DNA of 35,230 nucleotides from an uncultured Prevotellaceae bacterium (GCA_902762325.1 CACWNV010000027.1:1-35230); one strand, 5' to 3'. Shown: positions 8,828 to 17,831, numbered from the stretch's first letter. The notes: a model not told the origin generated them from the letters alone. Translations and numbers: made by a program.

Positions 8828-9928
8828 ATGAAAATTGTTGTTACAGGTACAAGAGGCATTCCTGATGTAATGGGCGGAGTAGAAACTCATTGCGAGGAAC
8901 TATTCCCACGAATAGCTGAAAAAGGCTATGATGTCACTATCATCCGTCGGAGAAGCTATATCAAGGACCATCTGAAAGAGTGGCATGGAGTCAAGCTTAT
9001 TGACTTGCCCGCTCCAAGATTAAAACCTTTTGAAGCTATCACTCATACTTTTCTAGCTGTTCTAAAAGCGAAAAAAATAGGTGCTGATGTTTTGCATATC
9101 CATGCTATAGGCCCAGCTCTCTTAGTACCTTTTGCAAGACTGTTAGGTATGAAGGTCGTGTTTACCTCACATGGTCCCGACTACAACAGGGAGACTTGGG
9201 GATTGTTAGCAAAAATGATGCTTCGACTTGGTGAACGATGGGGTGCTAAATATGCAAATGAAGTGGTTGTCATCTCTCATGTTATTGACAACCAGTTCAA
9301 GAAAATGTATCACAGATACGATTGCCACGTCATTCACAATGGTGTGTCTTCTCCACAGTTCTGTGAAAATCCAGAATATTTTGAAGAACTTGGCATCCAA
9401 AAAGGAAAGTATATTCTTGGTATGTGTAGATTTGTTCCTGAAAAGAACCTGCACCATCTTGTTGAGGCTTATTCATATATTAAAGACAAGTATCCCGACA
9501 TCAAATTGGTAATAGCCGGCGATGCAACTTTCGAGGACGATTATTCAATACAACTTAAAAAGGATGCAGCTAAACATGGTGTCATCTTAACCGGATTCGT
9601 CAAAGGCAACAAATTGCATTCACTTCTTACCAATGCGCGTTGCTATGTGCTCCCATCTTCTCACGAAGGTCTTCCTATTTCATTGCTGGAGGCTATGAGT
9701 TACAAGCTTCCTGTGATAATCAGCGACATCCCTCCTCATTTAGAAGTTGGCATCGATAAAGAGTGTTATTTCCCATTAGGGAATGTGGAGATTCTGGCAA
9801 AGAAACTTCAAGAGAATATAGAGGCTGACTATCATCACGTGGAGTATGATATGAAAAAATACAATTGGAATCATATAGCCGACCAATTGTGTGAGGTATA
9901 TAATCATATCGGAAACAAAGATAAATGA
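8828..9928 (+). CDS. Glycosyltransferase family 4 protein
   Basis: This is a 366-residue GT-B glycosyltransferase. The opening KIVVTGTRGIPDVMGGVETHCEEL is characteristic of a GT4 subgroup found in O-antigen and exopolysaccharide loci. The C-terminal half has LGMCRFVPEKNLHHLVEA, LTGFVKGNKL and SSHEGLPISLLEAMSYKLPVI, containing the EX7E signature. No membrane segment is evident, so it acts at the cytoplasmic face. Its last codons overlap the start of the next gene by 4 nt (ATGA), implying coupled translation with the rhamnosyltransferase-like protein. The sugar transferred is not predictable; rhamnose, galactose or glucosyl transfer are all known in the wider family. Confidence 0.9.
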   Translation: MKIVVTGTRGIPDVMGGVETHCEELFPRIAEKGYDVTIIRRRSYIKDHLKEWHGVKLIDLPAPRLKPFEAITHTFLAVLKAKKIGADVLHIHAIGPALLVPFARLLGMKVVFTSHGPDYNRETWGLLAKMMLRLGERWGAKYANEVVVISHVIDNQFKKMYHRYDCHVIHNGVSSPQFCENPEYFEELGIQKGKYILGMCRFVPEKNLHHLVEAYSYIKDKYPDIKLVIAGDATFEDDYSIQLKKDAAKHGVILTGFVKGNKLHSLLTNARCYVLPSSHEGLPISLLEAMSYKLPVIISDIPPHLEVGIDKECYFPLGNVEILAKKLQENIEADYHHVEYDMKKYNWNHIADQLCEVYNHIGNKDK

Positions 9929-10767
9929 ACCATTTCATCCTGACAAGGTTCAATCTCCATCTATGGTGGAATGCTGATAAAAACAATCAGCCCATCCAAA
10001 CTGAGAATTGGTTGTCAGAAAGGTTCAGGCTCTTTAACAAATACACATGGCCATCGCTAAGAGCCCAAACGTGTCAGGACTTCAAATGGATTTGTCTTTT
10101 TGACAAAGACACACCCGATAAGTACAAAAGGATTATTGAAGACTACCAACATCAATGGAGTAACTTTATTCCTGTCTATTGTGGAGAGAAAGCAACTAAG
10201 TATTTTCAAGCGTATTTTGCACACCTCGTAAAAAAATACTGTAACGAAGAAGATAAGCAAATCATTACGACATACTTGGATAATGACGATGCATTAGCTG
10301 TTGACTTTGTCCAAGAAATACAAGATAGAACTGCCAACTTAAAATTCAACACCGTCATCTCCTACAAATACGGAATACAGTATTATGAGGAGTTCAATCT
10401 TGCAGTCAGAATCCCATATAAGAACAATCATTTCCTCACTTATTATGAACGGAACAGAGAGAACATTAAGACCATTTGGGGATTTTGGCATTTTTCCATT
10501 TTCAAGTATCCGAATATTGGGATAGAACTTATCGATAATAAACAGAAACCAATGTGGATAGAAACCATTCATGAGGGAAACATAGACAATGATGTAAAGA
10601 TGACCATTCACCATCATCTGCTGACAGAAACGAACACTTTGTCTGCCTTTGGACTTCCCATACAATTGGATAATACTATCACATCATGGAATCACTTTTT
10701 CTTTTCATTCGTACCAAGGTTTCTTACCCAAATAATAAGAAGAGGAAGAAATAAACTCAACAAATAA
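9925..10767 (+). CDS. Putative rhamnosyltransferase-like glycosyltransferase (GT-A type)
   Basis: This 280-residue protein resembles the family named putative rhamnosyl transferase (PF11316-like). It has an N-terminal FILTRFNLHLWW, WLSERFRLFNKYTWPSLRAQT, DFKWICLFDKDTP, and a central TTYLDNDDALAVDF segment. The acidic DNDD run is a plausible metal/nucleotide-sugar binding DxD motif. The gene starts within the preceding GT4 stop (ATGA overlap) and is followed 13 nt later by a second WecG/TagA gene. Function is inferred from family pattern and operon context; the family name does not prove that rhamnose is the donor, and no rhamnose synthesis genes are in the window. Confidence 0.72.
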   Translation: MNHFILTRFNLHLWWNADKNNQPIQTENWLSERFRLFNKYTWPSLRAQTCQDFKWICLFDKDTPDKYKRIIEDYQHQWSNFIPVYCGEKATKYFQAYFAHLVKKYCNEEDKQIITTYLDNDDALAVDFVQEIQDRTANLKFNTVISYKYGIQYYEEFNLAVRIPYKNNHFLTYYERNRENIKTIWGFWHFSIFKYPNIGIELIDNKQKPMWIETIHEGNIDNDVKMTIHHHLLTETNTLSAFGLPIQLDNTITSWNHFFFSFVPRFLTQIIRRGRNKLNK

Positions 10768-10780
10768 AAAGAACCATTCA

Positions 10781-11503
10781 ATGGCTTTTTATCTTAGAGA
10801 TTTAAGAATAGTAGAGACGCTGGAAGAATTATCTCTAATTCCTTCAGGTAAAATAATGATTAATTGCATTAATGCCAATTCATATAACATTGCTCAAAAC
10901 AATGAGGTATTTGCCAAGGCATTAAAGAATAGCAACTATCTTATTCCAGATGGTATCAGCATTGTCATGGCTTGTAAGTGGCTGAAAACACCTAACATGC
11001 CTAAAAAACGAATAGTAGGATGGGATCTGTTTGAATTAGAGATGAATAAACTGACAGGAAAAAAGAAAGTGATGTTTGTCGGTTCATCTGAAAAAGTTCT
11101 GGCAAAGATCCGTAAAAAAGCTGCCGTTGTTTATCCGAACTTGGAGATCATCACATATTCTCCTCCATTTAAACATAAATTCACACCAGAAGACAGCATT
11201 CCAATCGTTGATGCCATTAATTCTGCACAACCCGATCTCCTATGGATTGGAATGACAGCTCCCAAACAGGAACTATGGATCTCTAAATATTGGGATCATC
11301 TGACGATTAACTGTCATGTGGGTTGTATCGGAGCTGTTTTTGATTTCTTCTCTGGAAACATTAAACGTGCACCTAAGTGGTGGCAGAATCACTCTTTAGA
11401 ATGGCTCTACAGATTAATCGTTGAACCCAAACGCATGTGGAAAAGATACTTAATCGGAAATCCGTTATTCGTATACAATATTATTAAAGAATGGATAAAA
11501 TAG
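10781..11503 (+). CDS. Second WecG/TagA/CpsF family glycosyltransferase
   Basis: This 240-residue GT26-family protein is a paralogue of the enzyme at 4662 but clearly diverged. It retains the LIPDGISIVMACKWL block with the conserved Asp, MFVGSSEKVL, PDLLWIGMTAPKQE, and GAVFDFFSGNIKRAPKWWQ. Compared with the first copy, MGSPKQE is replaced by MTAPKQE and GGSFDV by GAVFDF. A basic C-terminus (EPKRMWKRYLIG) suits membrane association. A different donor or acceptor from the first copy is likely. It overlaps the following nucleotidyltransferase-fold gene by 13 nt. Confidence 0.87.
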   Translation: MAFYLRDLRIVETLEELSLIPSGKIMINCINANSYNIAQNNEVFAKALKNSNYLIPDGISIVMACKWLKTPNMPKKRIVGWDLFELEMNKLTGKKKVMFVGSSEKVLAKIRKKAAVVYPNLEIITYSPPFKHKFTPEDSIPIVDAINSAQPDLLWIGMTAPKQELWISKYWDHLTINCHVGCIGAVFDFFSGNIKRAPKWWQNHSLEWLYRLIVEPKRMWKRYLIGNPLFVYNIIKEWIK

Positions 11504-12642
11504 ATATACACCTTTCTTTTTTGAGATGGTGTCTAAGTGGAAAAGATGCTTCCGAAGCTGAAGCCTTTATTCATGATATCAATTGGCATGAGTTGAAAAA
11601 GTTTGCCAAGAAGCATAATATTGTCGGTTTATGCTGGAATGGTATTCAAAGAGGACTGAAGCTTCAAGACATTGAAGTTCTTGACTGGATGTCTTCCTCT
11701 GTCAGAATCCCCAAGGTAAACAAGCGGGTTTTTGAACAATGTGTTGAATTGACTGAATATCTAAAAGAGAATGGATTCCGTTCCTGTATTCTCAAAGGAC
11801 AAGGAAACTCTCTACTCTATCCCGATGCGTACTCCAGAAACCCTGGGGATATTGATATATGGATAGAAGGAGGAAGAGATAAGGTGATTGATTTTATATG
11901 TAAGGTGAGTAATCCTGGAGAGGTTGTCTATCATGACATAGACTTCCCTTATTTTGAAGACATTGATGTAGAGGCTCATTTCATTCCCGCTTATCTTGAG
12001 AATCCTTTCCTAAACAGAAAACTACAGAAATACATCGCTTCTGTTGCTGATGATCAGTTCTCAAATCAAGTTGAGGCTCCCGATGGAATCGGAAAATTCT
12101 ATATGCCTACTTTGGAGTTTAATCTCCTTTTCCAAATGCTTCACCTTGATAAGCATCTTCGTACTGAAGGGATCGGGATTCGCCAGCTTATCGACTATTA
12201 CTTTTTATTAAAAGAACTCGACAAGTCCAGGAAAGCAGGGAAAACTAACTGCCCGACAAATGAACAGATTGTTCATCTCTTCAAGGAGTTCAAGGTACAT
12301 AAGTTTGCCAAAGCAGTGATGTATGTCCTCCACAACATCTTGGGATTAGAGGAAAGCTATCTCATCACTCAAACCGATGAAAAGGAAGGTAAATTCTTGT
12401 TTGACGAGATGTTAAAGAGCGGGAACTTTGGACAAAGTGACGAGCGACTACAGAAAGTAAGAAAGACTAAAGGCATGAGCAAGTTCATAGAACTGGAAAA
12501 GTTCAAGCTACGCCTGATAAGTCATTATCCGTCTGAAGTTATATGGATGCCTTTCCATGATCTATACGTCCATTATTTCTATATCAAACGATATCAGAAA
12601 AAGTATCATCTGGAAGGCAAGAAGAAGAAAAAGACTATGTAA
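11491..12642 (+). CDS. Nucleotidyltransferase-fold family protein (PF14907-like)
   Basis: This 383-residue protein has the signature LKGQGNSLLYP...RNPGDIDIW (Lys102-Gly103 and Gly119-Asp120-Ile-Asp122), matching the uncharacterised nucleotidyltransferase family often found in Bacteroidota polysaccharide loci. The GD.D motif would bind metal in a Pol-beta-like fold. A helical half follows, with HLDKHLRTEGIGIRQLIDYYFLL, also typical. The C-terminus is very lysine-rich (GKKKKKTM). It is the last gene of the + strand operon and overlaps its predecessor by 13 nt. The nucleotide and target are unknown. Its stop lies inside a small hairpin shared with a convergent paralogue. Confidence 0.75.
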   Translation: MDKIDIHLSFLRWCLSGKDASEAEAFIHDINWHELKKFAKKHNIVGLCWNGIQRGLKLQDIEVLDWMSSSVRIPKVNKRVFEQCVELTEYLKENGFRSCILKGQGNSLLYPDAYSRNPGDIDIWIEGGRDKVIDFICKVSNPGEVVYHDIDFPYFEDIDVEAHFIPAYLENPFLNRKLQKYIASVADDQFSNQVEAPDGIGKFYMPTLEFNLLFQMLHLDKHLRTEGIGIRQLIDYYFLLKELDKSRKAGKTNCPTNEQIVHLFKEFKVHKFAKAVMYVLHNILGLEESYLITQTDEKEGKFLFDEMLKSGNFGQSDERLQKVRKTKGMSKFIELEKFKLRLISHYPSEVIWMPFHDLYVHYFYIKRYQKKYHLEGKKKKKTM

Positions 12643-12656
12643 CACCTAAGAGGTGT
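12642..12656. terminator. Short perfect hairpin spanning both convergent stop codons
   Basis: ACACCT-AAG-AGGTGT forms a 6-bp stem with a 3-nt loop, touching the TAA of the + strand gene and the TAG of the minus-strand gene, which are only 3 nt apart. Read on the minus strand, the hairpin is followed by a T-rich stretch. It could act as a two-way terminator; this is a structural guess. Confidence 0.4.
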
Positions 12657-13686
12657 ATCCTCTCAATCTCCTTGTCAACTTCTCGTATGGGATTGTCAGT
12701 ATTTCCACGGGGGCATCTGGTAAATACTTGACATAATGCTTTAAAATAGTCAGATGGCGGTTCTCTTCTAAAGCTTGCCCAAAATTCCCTCCTTCATCTA
12801 TTTCCTCTAAAATCTTTTTTGAAAGCTTAGTCATAGTAACGGGGATTTTTGCTGTGTGCAAAGACAATCCCAACCTATTTACTAATATACTCACAATGGC
12901 CTGGAAGAAATCTTTCAGGCCTATTTTATTTAAATTGGTGTCAAGTTCATCAAAATCAATTCTGTCTTGATTTGCATGCATATAAACAGCCAGGTCACAG
13001 AACTGTCGCAAACCAACTCCCTCCTTAATAATATGATAGAAGATATGGATTGTCTGGAAAAATACATTATCTGTTGGTGCCAGCAGGGGAATCATTTCCC
13101 CATTTATTTCTACAGCATCAGCTCTTTCCAGTCCTTTTTCCATCAAATCATTAAAGCACTTCTGATTCTTTGGATAACTGAAAATGGAAAGTATACGATG
13201 CAGTTCATATTTTGAACCATCGATACTAAAACTTAGATGCTTCACAGGTATTGACGGGTCAAATAGCAGATCCGTCTTTTTTGCAATCTCTTCACGAGCT
13301 TCTACAAAATGTGACTGTCCACAAAACACATCAATATCTCCCGACTGACGAAGATGAGGATGAGGGTAGAATGCAGCTACAGTCTGTCCTTTGACAATCA
13401 CAAAAGGTATGTTCCGACGCTTCAGGAATTTGCTGAATTTCGACACATCAAAGTTACGTTTCTCATTATCCTTCTTTACTCTTTGGACAATAGCCATTGC
13501 CTTTAATGTCATTTTTCTTCCTAAAGGTACACCATTAGCAATTAGACAGTTACAAACAAGCGCCGCTACACACTGTTTGTTAGCTTCAGTGATTATCTCT
13601 TCTATTTCTGAAGAATCCAACTCTTCAATCGACAATGGCGTCTGCCATAGTTCTGATTGCAGAATTCTATAAAACATCTCATTCAT
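12646..13686 (-). CDS. Nucleotidyltransferase-fold family protein (PF14907-like), convergent paralogue
   Basis: This 346-residue protein has the same signature as the gene it faces: FVIVKGQTVAAFYP...RQSGDIDVF (Lys99-Gly100; GDID at 116-119), with the C-terminal half carrying HIFYHIIKEGVGLRQFCDLAVYM. The two proteins are distant paralogues. It is transcribed alone from its own -7 box (TACCTTTG) only 4 nt before the first ATG, so the message would be leaderless, or translation would start at the fourth codon (ATG ending at 13677). A role linked to the polysaccharide operon is inference from position only. It has no signal peptide or membrane segment. Confidence 0.75.
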   Translation of the reverse strand: MNEMFYRILQSELWQTPLSIEELDSSEIEEIITEANKQCVAALVCNCLIANGVPLGRKMTLKAMAIVQRVKKDNEKRNFDVSKFSKFLKRRNIPFVIVKGQTVAAFYPHPHLRQSGDIDVFCGQSHFVEAREEIAKKTDLLFDPSIPVKHLSFSIDGSKYELHRILSIFSYPKNQKCFNDLMEKGLERADAVEINGEMIPLLAPTDNVFFQTIHIFYHIIKEGVGLRQFCDLAVYMHANQDRIDFDELDTNLNKIGLKDFFQAIVSILVNRLGLSLHTAKIPVTMTKLSKKILEEIDEGGNFGQALEENRHLTILKHYVKYLPDAPVEILTIPYEKLTRRLRGYTS

Positions 13687-13690
13687 AGTG

Positions 13691-13698
13691 CAAAGGTA
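13691..13698 (-). promoter_or_regulatory. Bacteroidota -7 box (TACCTTTG) for the minus-strand nucleotidyltransferase gene
   Basis: A perfect TAnnTTTG match lies 4 nt before the annotated ATG. I see no good TTTG at the -33 distance, so the call rests on the -7 box and position. Confidence 0.5.
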
Positions 13699-13773
13699 AA
13701 AAAAAAGTGATACTAAAAGACCTGTTCATTCGTTAATCTTCTAAAAATAATCGTTACTTACAGTAAAAATAAT

Positions 13774-13781
13774 TATCTTTG
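13774..13781 (+). promoter_or_regulatory. -7 box (TATCTTTG) before the GYF_2 gene
   Basis: A TAnnTTTG match ends 20 nt before the ATG at 13802 in a 115-nt divergent intergenic region. No clear -33 element was found. Confidence 0.5.
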
Positions 13782-13801
13782 TCCCAATAAGTTACTATAG
13801 T

Positions 13802-14644
13802 ATGAAGTATTTTATCATTGAAGACAATCGTCAGCAAGGCCCGTTCACTATCTATGAACTGAAAGATAAGGGCATTTCCTCAGACACTTTAGTTTGGGCA
13901 GAAGGTATGCCCGACTGGATGCCGGCCTGGAAAGTTGAGGAATTAAAGAATTTCCTTTACAACACTACTGACAAATCAACACCTCCCCCCTATACGCCCC
14001 CTGCAGAGGCTGAATCTGAACAGAAGATTAAGGATAGTGGCACGATAAAGACAACTAAGAAATCAAGTCATTCAGGGTGTCTTATCATATCACTTATCAT
14101 TCTAGGAGTAGGTATTTTCCTTGCCATAACAAATCCTGGCAAGCAAAAGCATACCAACCTTATAAAAGAGCGTGTCTTGTCTGCTATTGAAAATGAATTG
14201 ACTAAAAGTAATAGCCTGGCATTATCAGGATACAGGATGGTTGGAAAGCCATTACTTAATCGTGTGGCAGATGGTCTGTTAGAAGAGTGTCTCGACTATC
14301 ATGATTACCTCGTCTTTTCCACAACAACTTTGGACTTTGACGGCAAAACACATACCGTTTCTTATGGTGCTGTTGAAAAAATATTCACCATGAACGAAGA
14401 TGATATAGCTAAGTTCTTGAAAGAGAACCTGAAATCTCTTATTCCTACTCCAGCCACAAATGTCGATGCAGGCCAACCGTCAGCATCTGTTCCAGATGAT
14501 AATGGTTTGGAACAGGACATTCAGGAAGAGCTCATTAATAGTGTGGGAAGAATAATTAAGAAACAAGTACAAAAGAATACTGACAGCGCAACCAGTAAAG
14601 GTGTGGGAAAAGTCATTGATGATATTATTGACCTCATCCAATGA
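13802..14644 (+). CDS. GYF_2 (DUF4339) domain membrane protein
   Basis: This is a 280-residue protein. Residues 1-50 form a GYF_2-type domain (QQGPFTIYELKDKGISSDTLVW...GMPDWMPAW), a small fold thought to bind proline-rich peptides. A proline-rich linker (TPPPYTPPAE) is followed by one transmembrane helix at about 93-110 (CLIISLIILGVGIFLAI). A C-terminal domain (111-205), resembling the DUF4359 type, begins with the NPGK motif after the membrane. The tail is low-complexity and polar. The protein is probably anchored in the inner membrane with the GYF domain in the cytoplasm. It is a single gene with its own -7 box. The exact role is unknown. Confidence 0.72.
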   Translation: MKYFIIEDNRQQGPFTIYELKDKGISSDTLVWAEGMPDWMPAWKVEELKNFLYNTTDKSTPPPYTPPAEAESEQKIKDSGTIKTTKKSSHSGCLIISLIILGVGIFLAITNPGKQKHTNLIKERVLSAIENELTKSNSLALSGYRMVGKPLLNRVADGLLEECLDYHDYLVFSTTTLDFDGKTHTVSYGAVEKIFTMNEDDIAKFLKENLKSLIPTPATNVDAGQPSASVPDDNGLEQDIQEELINSVGRIIKKQVQKNTDSATSKGVGKVIDDIIDLIQ

Positions 14645-14664
14645 TCTTCCCCACAATAATCTCT

Positions 14665-14688
14665 GGCATTGCATTAAAAGGAAATGCC
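14665..14688. terminator. Possible hairpin between convergent genes
   Basis: GGCATT and AATGCC can pair (6 bp) around a 12-nt loop, just after the GYF_2 gene stop and across the stop of the lipoprotein gene. There is no clear T-run, so a terminator role is only possible. Confidence 0.25.
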
Positions 14689-15057
14689 GCTGTCAGATAG
14701 CGATTTTAAGATACCTTCAATAACGCCTCTTACTTCATTACCAATGCTCATTATGCCATTGGTAATGTTGTTTTTAACGCCTGCAGCAAAATAGCCAGCA
14801 CACTTACCTTCCAACTCGCCTATCTGTTTCCGCTGAGCTGGCGTATAGTCATGTTTGCTGATATCCTTTCGAATCTTCTGAAACTGGTATGCTGCCTTCT
14901 TCCAGTCACTGATTTTATAGAACTCACTATTATCACGAAGGTCATTAGACAGACTTTCTAACTGATTGATTGCATGTTGCTTTGTCTGGCAAGAACTTGT
15001 CGTTAAAACCAGAACAAAAGCAAACAACAATAGTTTATACGATAGTTTCATAATCAT
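14674..15057 (-). CDS. Small secreted lipoprotein, unknown function
   Basis: This 127-residue protein has a signal peptide (KLSYKLLLFAFVLVL) ending in a lipobox-like TSSC, so Cys23 would be lipidated and the protein held at the membrane. The mature part is helical and charged (Gln/Lys/Glu-rich) with a C-terminal GVKNNITNGIMSIGNEVRGVIEGI amphipathic stretch. An in-frame ATG two codons later (15051) is an equally good start. The first ATG overlaps the stop of the upstream GH128-like gene (TAATG), so the two are translationally coupled and probably work together, perhaps at the cell surface. I do not recognise a functional family. Confidence 0.65.
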   Translation of the reverse strand: MIMKLSYKLLLFAFVLVLTTSSCQTKQHAINQLESLSNDLRDNSEFYKISDWKKAAYQFQKIRKDISKHDYTPAQRKQIGELEGKCAGYFAAGVKNNITNGIMSIGNEVRGVIEGILKSLSDSGISF

Positions 15058-17831
15058 TACTTTTTAATTATTTTCAAACTGTTTCCAGCATTTGTGCGGA
15101 CAATGTATATTCCAGCAGGTAATGCTGCCATATTTAATGTTGTCTGACCACGGGTAAGCAAACCGGTTATTAATCGCTGTCCATTCATGCTATAGACATT
15201 AACAGCTGAGGCATCATCGTCATAGACTTCCATAAATTCATGTACGACAGAAGGATAAACTGCAATTTTTCTGCCTTTCTCTATCTTCACTCCCCTTATT
15301 GCATCTTCAATATTAGAATCGTCACTGATAAGAATCAGTCCAATACATTCTTCTGCAGGATTCTTGGACGTAATCACAAACGAGTCATCTGTATTATCCA
15401 TCTGGAAACGTAGGCGGGTATTATCGGCATCTGGATTATTAGGACGAGTACGTAGCATCGCAGCAACCTTCGTATTAAACGTCTGCATCTGAGCCAGGAC
15501 TATGGGATTTGTCAACACATCACCATACTCCACTTTCTTAAGAGTCGTGCCACTGGGGAAGCTGACGATTGTATCACGCACCCAGAACATCTTTCCAAGA
15601 CCATCGGATGTCTTACCCTGCTCGATAGCAAAGAAAGAGATGTCACCACGTATCTTCGTCTTATTCTGCACATCAAGTTCTTTCTGACGTTGTAATACGA
15701 CCTTAAATCCCTGCGGAGTAACATCAAAGACACGCCACATCAACTGATAAAGAGAAGATGAGTAGATGGGAGTTGCCATGACTACAGGCGTCGTCGCAAA
15801 TGCCTGTGTAAAGGTATAGGATGCGGTATCATTCACCATAACATCAGGCAAAACACCTGCCTCGTATGGCAATGTCCCTATCATTCCTGTTCCCTGCTTG
15901 GCTGTAATATAGGAAGAATATTCTGTTGTTCCACTGCGGAAATCTGTCTTGTCGTATAATGATAATGGTTCGAAGCTTGATGTGAAGAACTGGTACCTTT
16001 GATTCTGTTTGAATATCCTGTTAACATGTTCTACCAATGCAATCTGATTATTCAGATTACTGACACTTCCAAAGACAATGGCCGGCTGCTCCTCAAATGA
16101 ACTACTGAAATAGCTATATGCTCCTTCAGTCGAACTTGCTGACAATGTACCATACTGGACATCACCATACTGATCCGCTTTTTCCGTACCGCTGATATTA
16201 TTATATACTTCTCCAGAATACTTATCTGTCCTTAAGAATGTAATTGTGTGGATACGATAGGTATAAAGGCCCGTGATGGTCATCGTATCTCTATAAGTAT
16301 AACTGGAAGAAGTGTCAGATACTGGTATACGGGCAATTATCTCCCATTGACCATTCCCTATCTTTCTTTCGACAAACATGGAATCTACCAGTTCACCGTT
16401 AGTATCATTCCATTTCAATAACGACACACTGGAATTTGGATTAAAAGACAGGGTTAGTCCTGTAGGACTGCCTACACGAGGACTCCTTGGAATATATTGC
16501 AAGTTGGACTTAAAGCCAATACCAGGATCCATTTCTGCAAAGTACTTTCCTGTCTCTGTCAGCTTACCGTTCTTATAAATCTTCGAAGGATCCCGTTCAC
16601 TGTTCCAATAGGCATAGCGCTCTATATAATTCCAATCATTCAGATTCTTGAAAATACGCTTCATCACCACAGCGTTGTCTGCTTCAGTCACTCCACTTGC
16701 AAAAGCGCCATTGTTATTCCAGGAGGCACCCCATACAAACTCAGAGATCCAGATGGGGCGACGATAGTTATTATACCAGCCCTGCAGATTACCAAAACTT
16801 CCCTCTGGCCAGTAGCAATGCATATCTAAGATATCACATCGCCATCCACGGGCATCAATCGAATCCATAAACTCTCTCAGCCAATTCAGACTGCCATCAT
16901 GAGATGAAGGAGAGCAGAGTCGCATTCCTGTTCGCATCAGATTCTCCCAGTTTGCCAACACTTCCTTAACACTCTGCGGATGGTCGTCGGCAGAGTTGCC
17001 AGGTTCATTGTTTGTCTTCATGTGAGGAGAATATGTCACGCTGCCACATGCCGCAGAACTTGGCCAGTCTTCATAGATATGGTTTGGTACACATTCTGTA
17101 TCTGGACTTCTGTCTATGCCAGTTGCCCAGTCATAACACCAAGAGGCATTAAGGGTAGAGACAGCCTCTGCACGCGTATCGCTGGCTAATCCCTTCTTAC
17201 TGGCATCATTCCATTTGAATAATCTGTAAGAAGATATCTTATTCTTCAACACAGCAGGTAGTACATTGACCTCCAGATCTGCCTTGTCAGCAATAAAGCA
17301 ACGGCTATAGCCTCTTCCACCTGGCTGAATCGAGAATGTCACCATGTATCCTCTTTTCAGTTTGAAACTCCTGATCCTGTTATTCAACTTAGCAGCGGTC
17401 AGCGTATTCATATAACCACCAGAATGCTCTAAGCCGAAGTCATTACAGGACTCACCTTCAAAATTATCTTCAGAAAAAACAGTAAGTGGCTTAATATCAC
17501 TCGCATAGGGCATGATAATAGCACCTACATTATACATTTTCACCTGACAGTTTCTGTTATTCACCGCCTTCTGACCATTAATTGTAATATATCCCAATTG
17601 CTTTAATGCCACTGACGGCTTAAGACAATCAAATATCACGACGGCATGATCTGTATTGGTAATATCAATACTGCCAGTTGTTGTGAAAGGTGTAGAGGAT
17701 GAAATGTGGAAATCTACATCTTCACTCAATGTTATGGCATTAGTCACCTGTTCAACTGTACTAACAGTATTGTCTGCAAGCGATGAAAGAACCGCTAATA
17801 GTAACAATGACAAAAACACTATTCTTTTCAT
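15057..17831 (-). CDS. Secreted GH128-like glycoside hydrolase with T9SS sorting domain
   Basis: This 924-residue protein starts with a signal peptide (residues 1-19). Residues 25-195 form a beta-rich module shared with the 1642-residue protein at 28886. The catalytic core (about 225-440) resembles GH128 endo-beta-1,3-glucanases: KTNNEPG (Glu276, candidate acid/base), DMHCYW, and RPIWISEFVWG (Glu364, candidate nucleophile). A fibronectin-III-like segment (about 450-545) follows. Two regions (about 560-760) resemble H-type lectin repeats (FATTPVVMA...GFKVVLQRQ...ISFFAIEQG). The last ~75 residues are a typical T9SS C-terminal sorting domain (VNVYSMNGQRL...LPAGIYIVRT). It is therefore probably exported and attached to the cell surface. 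Beta-1,3-glucan as substrate is inferred from the family, not shown. Confidence 0.82.
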   Translation of the reverse strand: MKRIVFLSLLLLAVLSSLADNTVSTVEQVTNAITLSEDVDFHISSSTPFTTTGSIDITNTDHAVVIFDCLKPSVALKQLGYITINGQKAVNNRNCQVKMYNVGAIIMPYASDIKPLTVFSEDNFEGESCNDFGLEHSGGYMNTLTAAKLNNRIRSFKLKRGYMVTFSIQPGGRGYSRCFIADKADLEVNVLPAVLKNKISSYRLFKWNDASKKGLASDTRAEAVSTLNASWCYDWATGIDRSPDTECVPNHIYEDWPSSAACGSVTYSPHMKTNNEPGNSADDHPQSVKEVLANWENLMRTGMRLCSPSSHDGSLNWLREFMDSIDARGWRCDILDMHCYWPEGSFGNLQGWYNNYRRPIWISEFVWGASWNNNGAFASGVTEADNAVVMKRIFKNLNDWNYIERYAYWNSERDPSKIYKNGKLTETGKYFAEMDPGIGFKSNLQYIPRSPRVGSPTGLTLSFNPNSSVSLLKWNDTNGELVDSMFVERKIGNGQWEIIARIPVSDTSSSYTYRDTMTITGLYTYRIHTITFLRTDKYSGEVYNNISGTEKADQYGDVQYGTLSASSTEGAYSYFSSSFEEQPAIVFGSVSNLNNQIALVEHVNRIFKQNQRYQFFTSSFEPLSLYDKTDFRSGTTEYSSYITAKQGTGMIGTLPYEAGVLPDVMVNDTASYTFTQAFATTPVVMATPIYSSSLYQLMWRVFDVTPQGFKVVLQRQKELDVQNKTKIRGDISFFAIEQGKTSDGLGKMFWVRDTIVSFPSGTTLKKVEYGDVLTNPIVLAQMQTFNTKVAAMLRTRPNNPDADNTRLRFQMDNTDDSFVITSKNPAEECIGLILISDDSNIEDAIRGVKIEKGRKIAVYPSVVHEFMEVYDDDASAVNVYSMNGQRLITGLLTRGQTTLNMAALPAGIYIVRTNAGNSLKIIKK

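Noticed and set aside
16497-16829. 110-codon + strand frame opposite the GH128-like gene
   Set aside because: Antisense shadow of a strongly supported gene.
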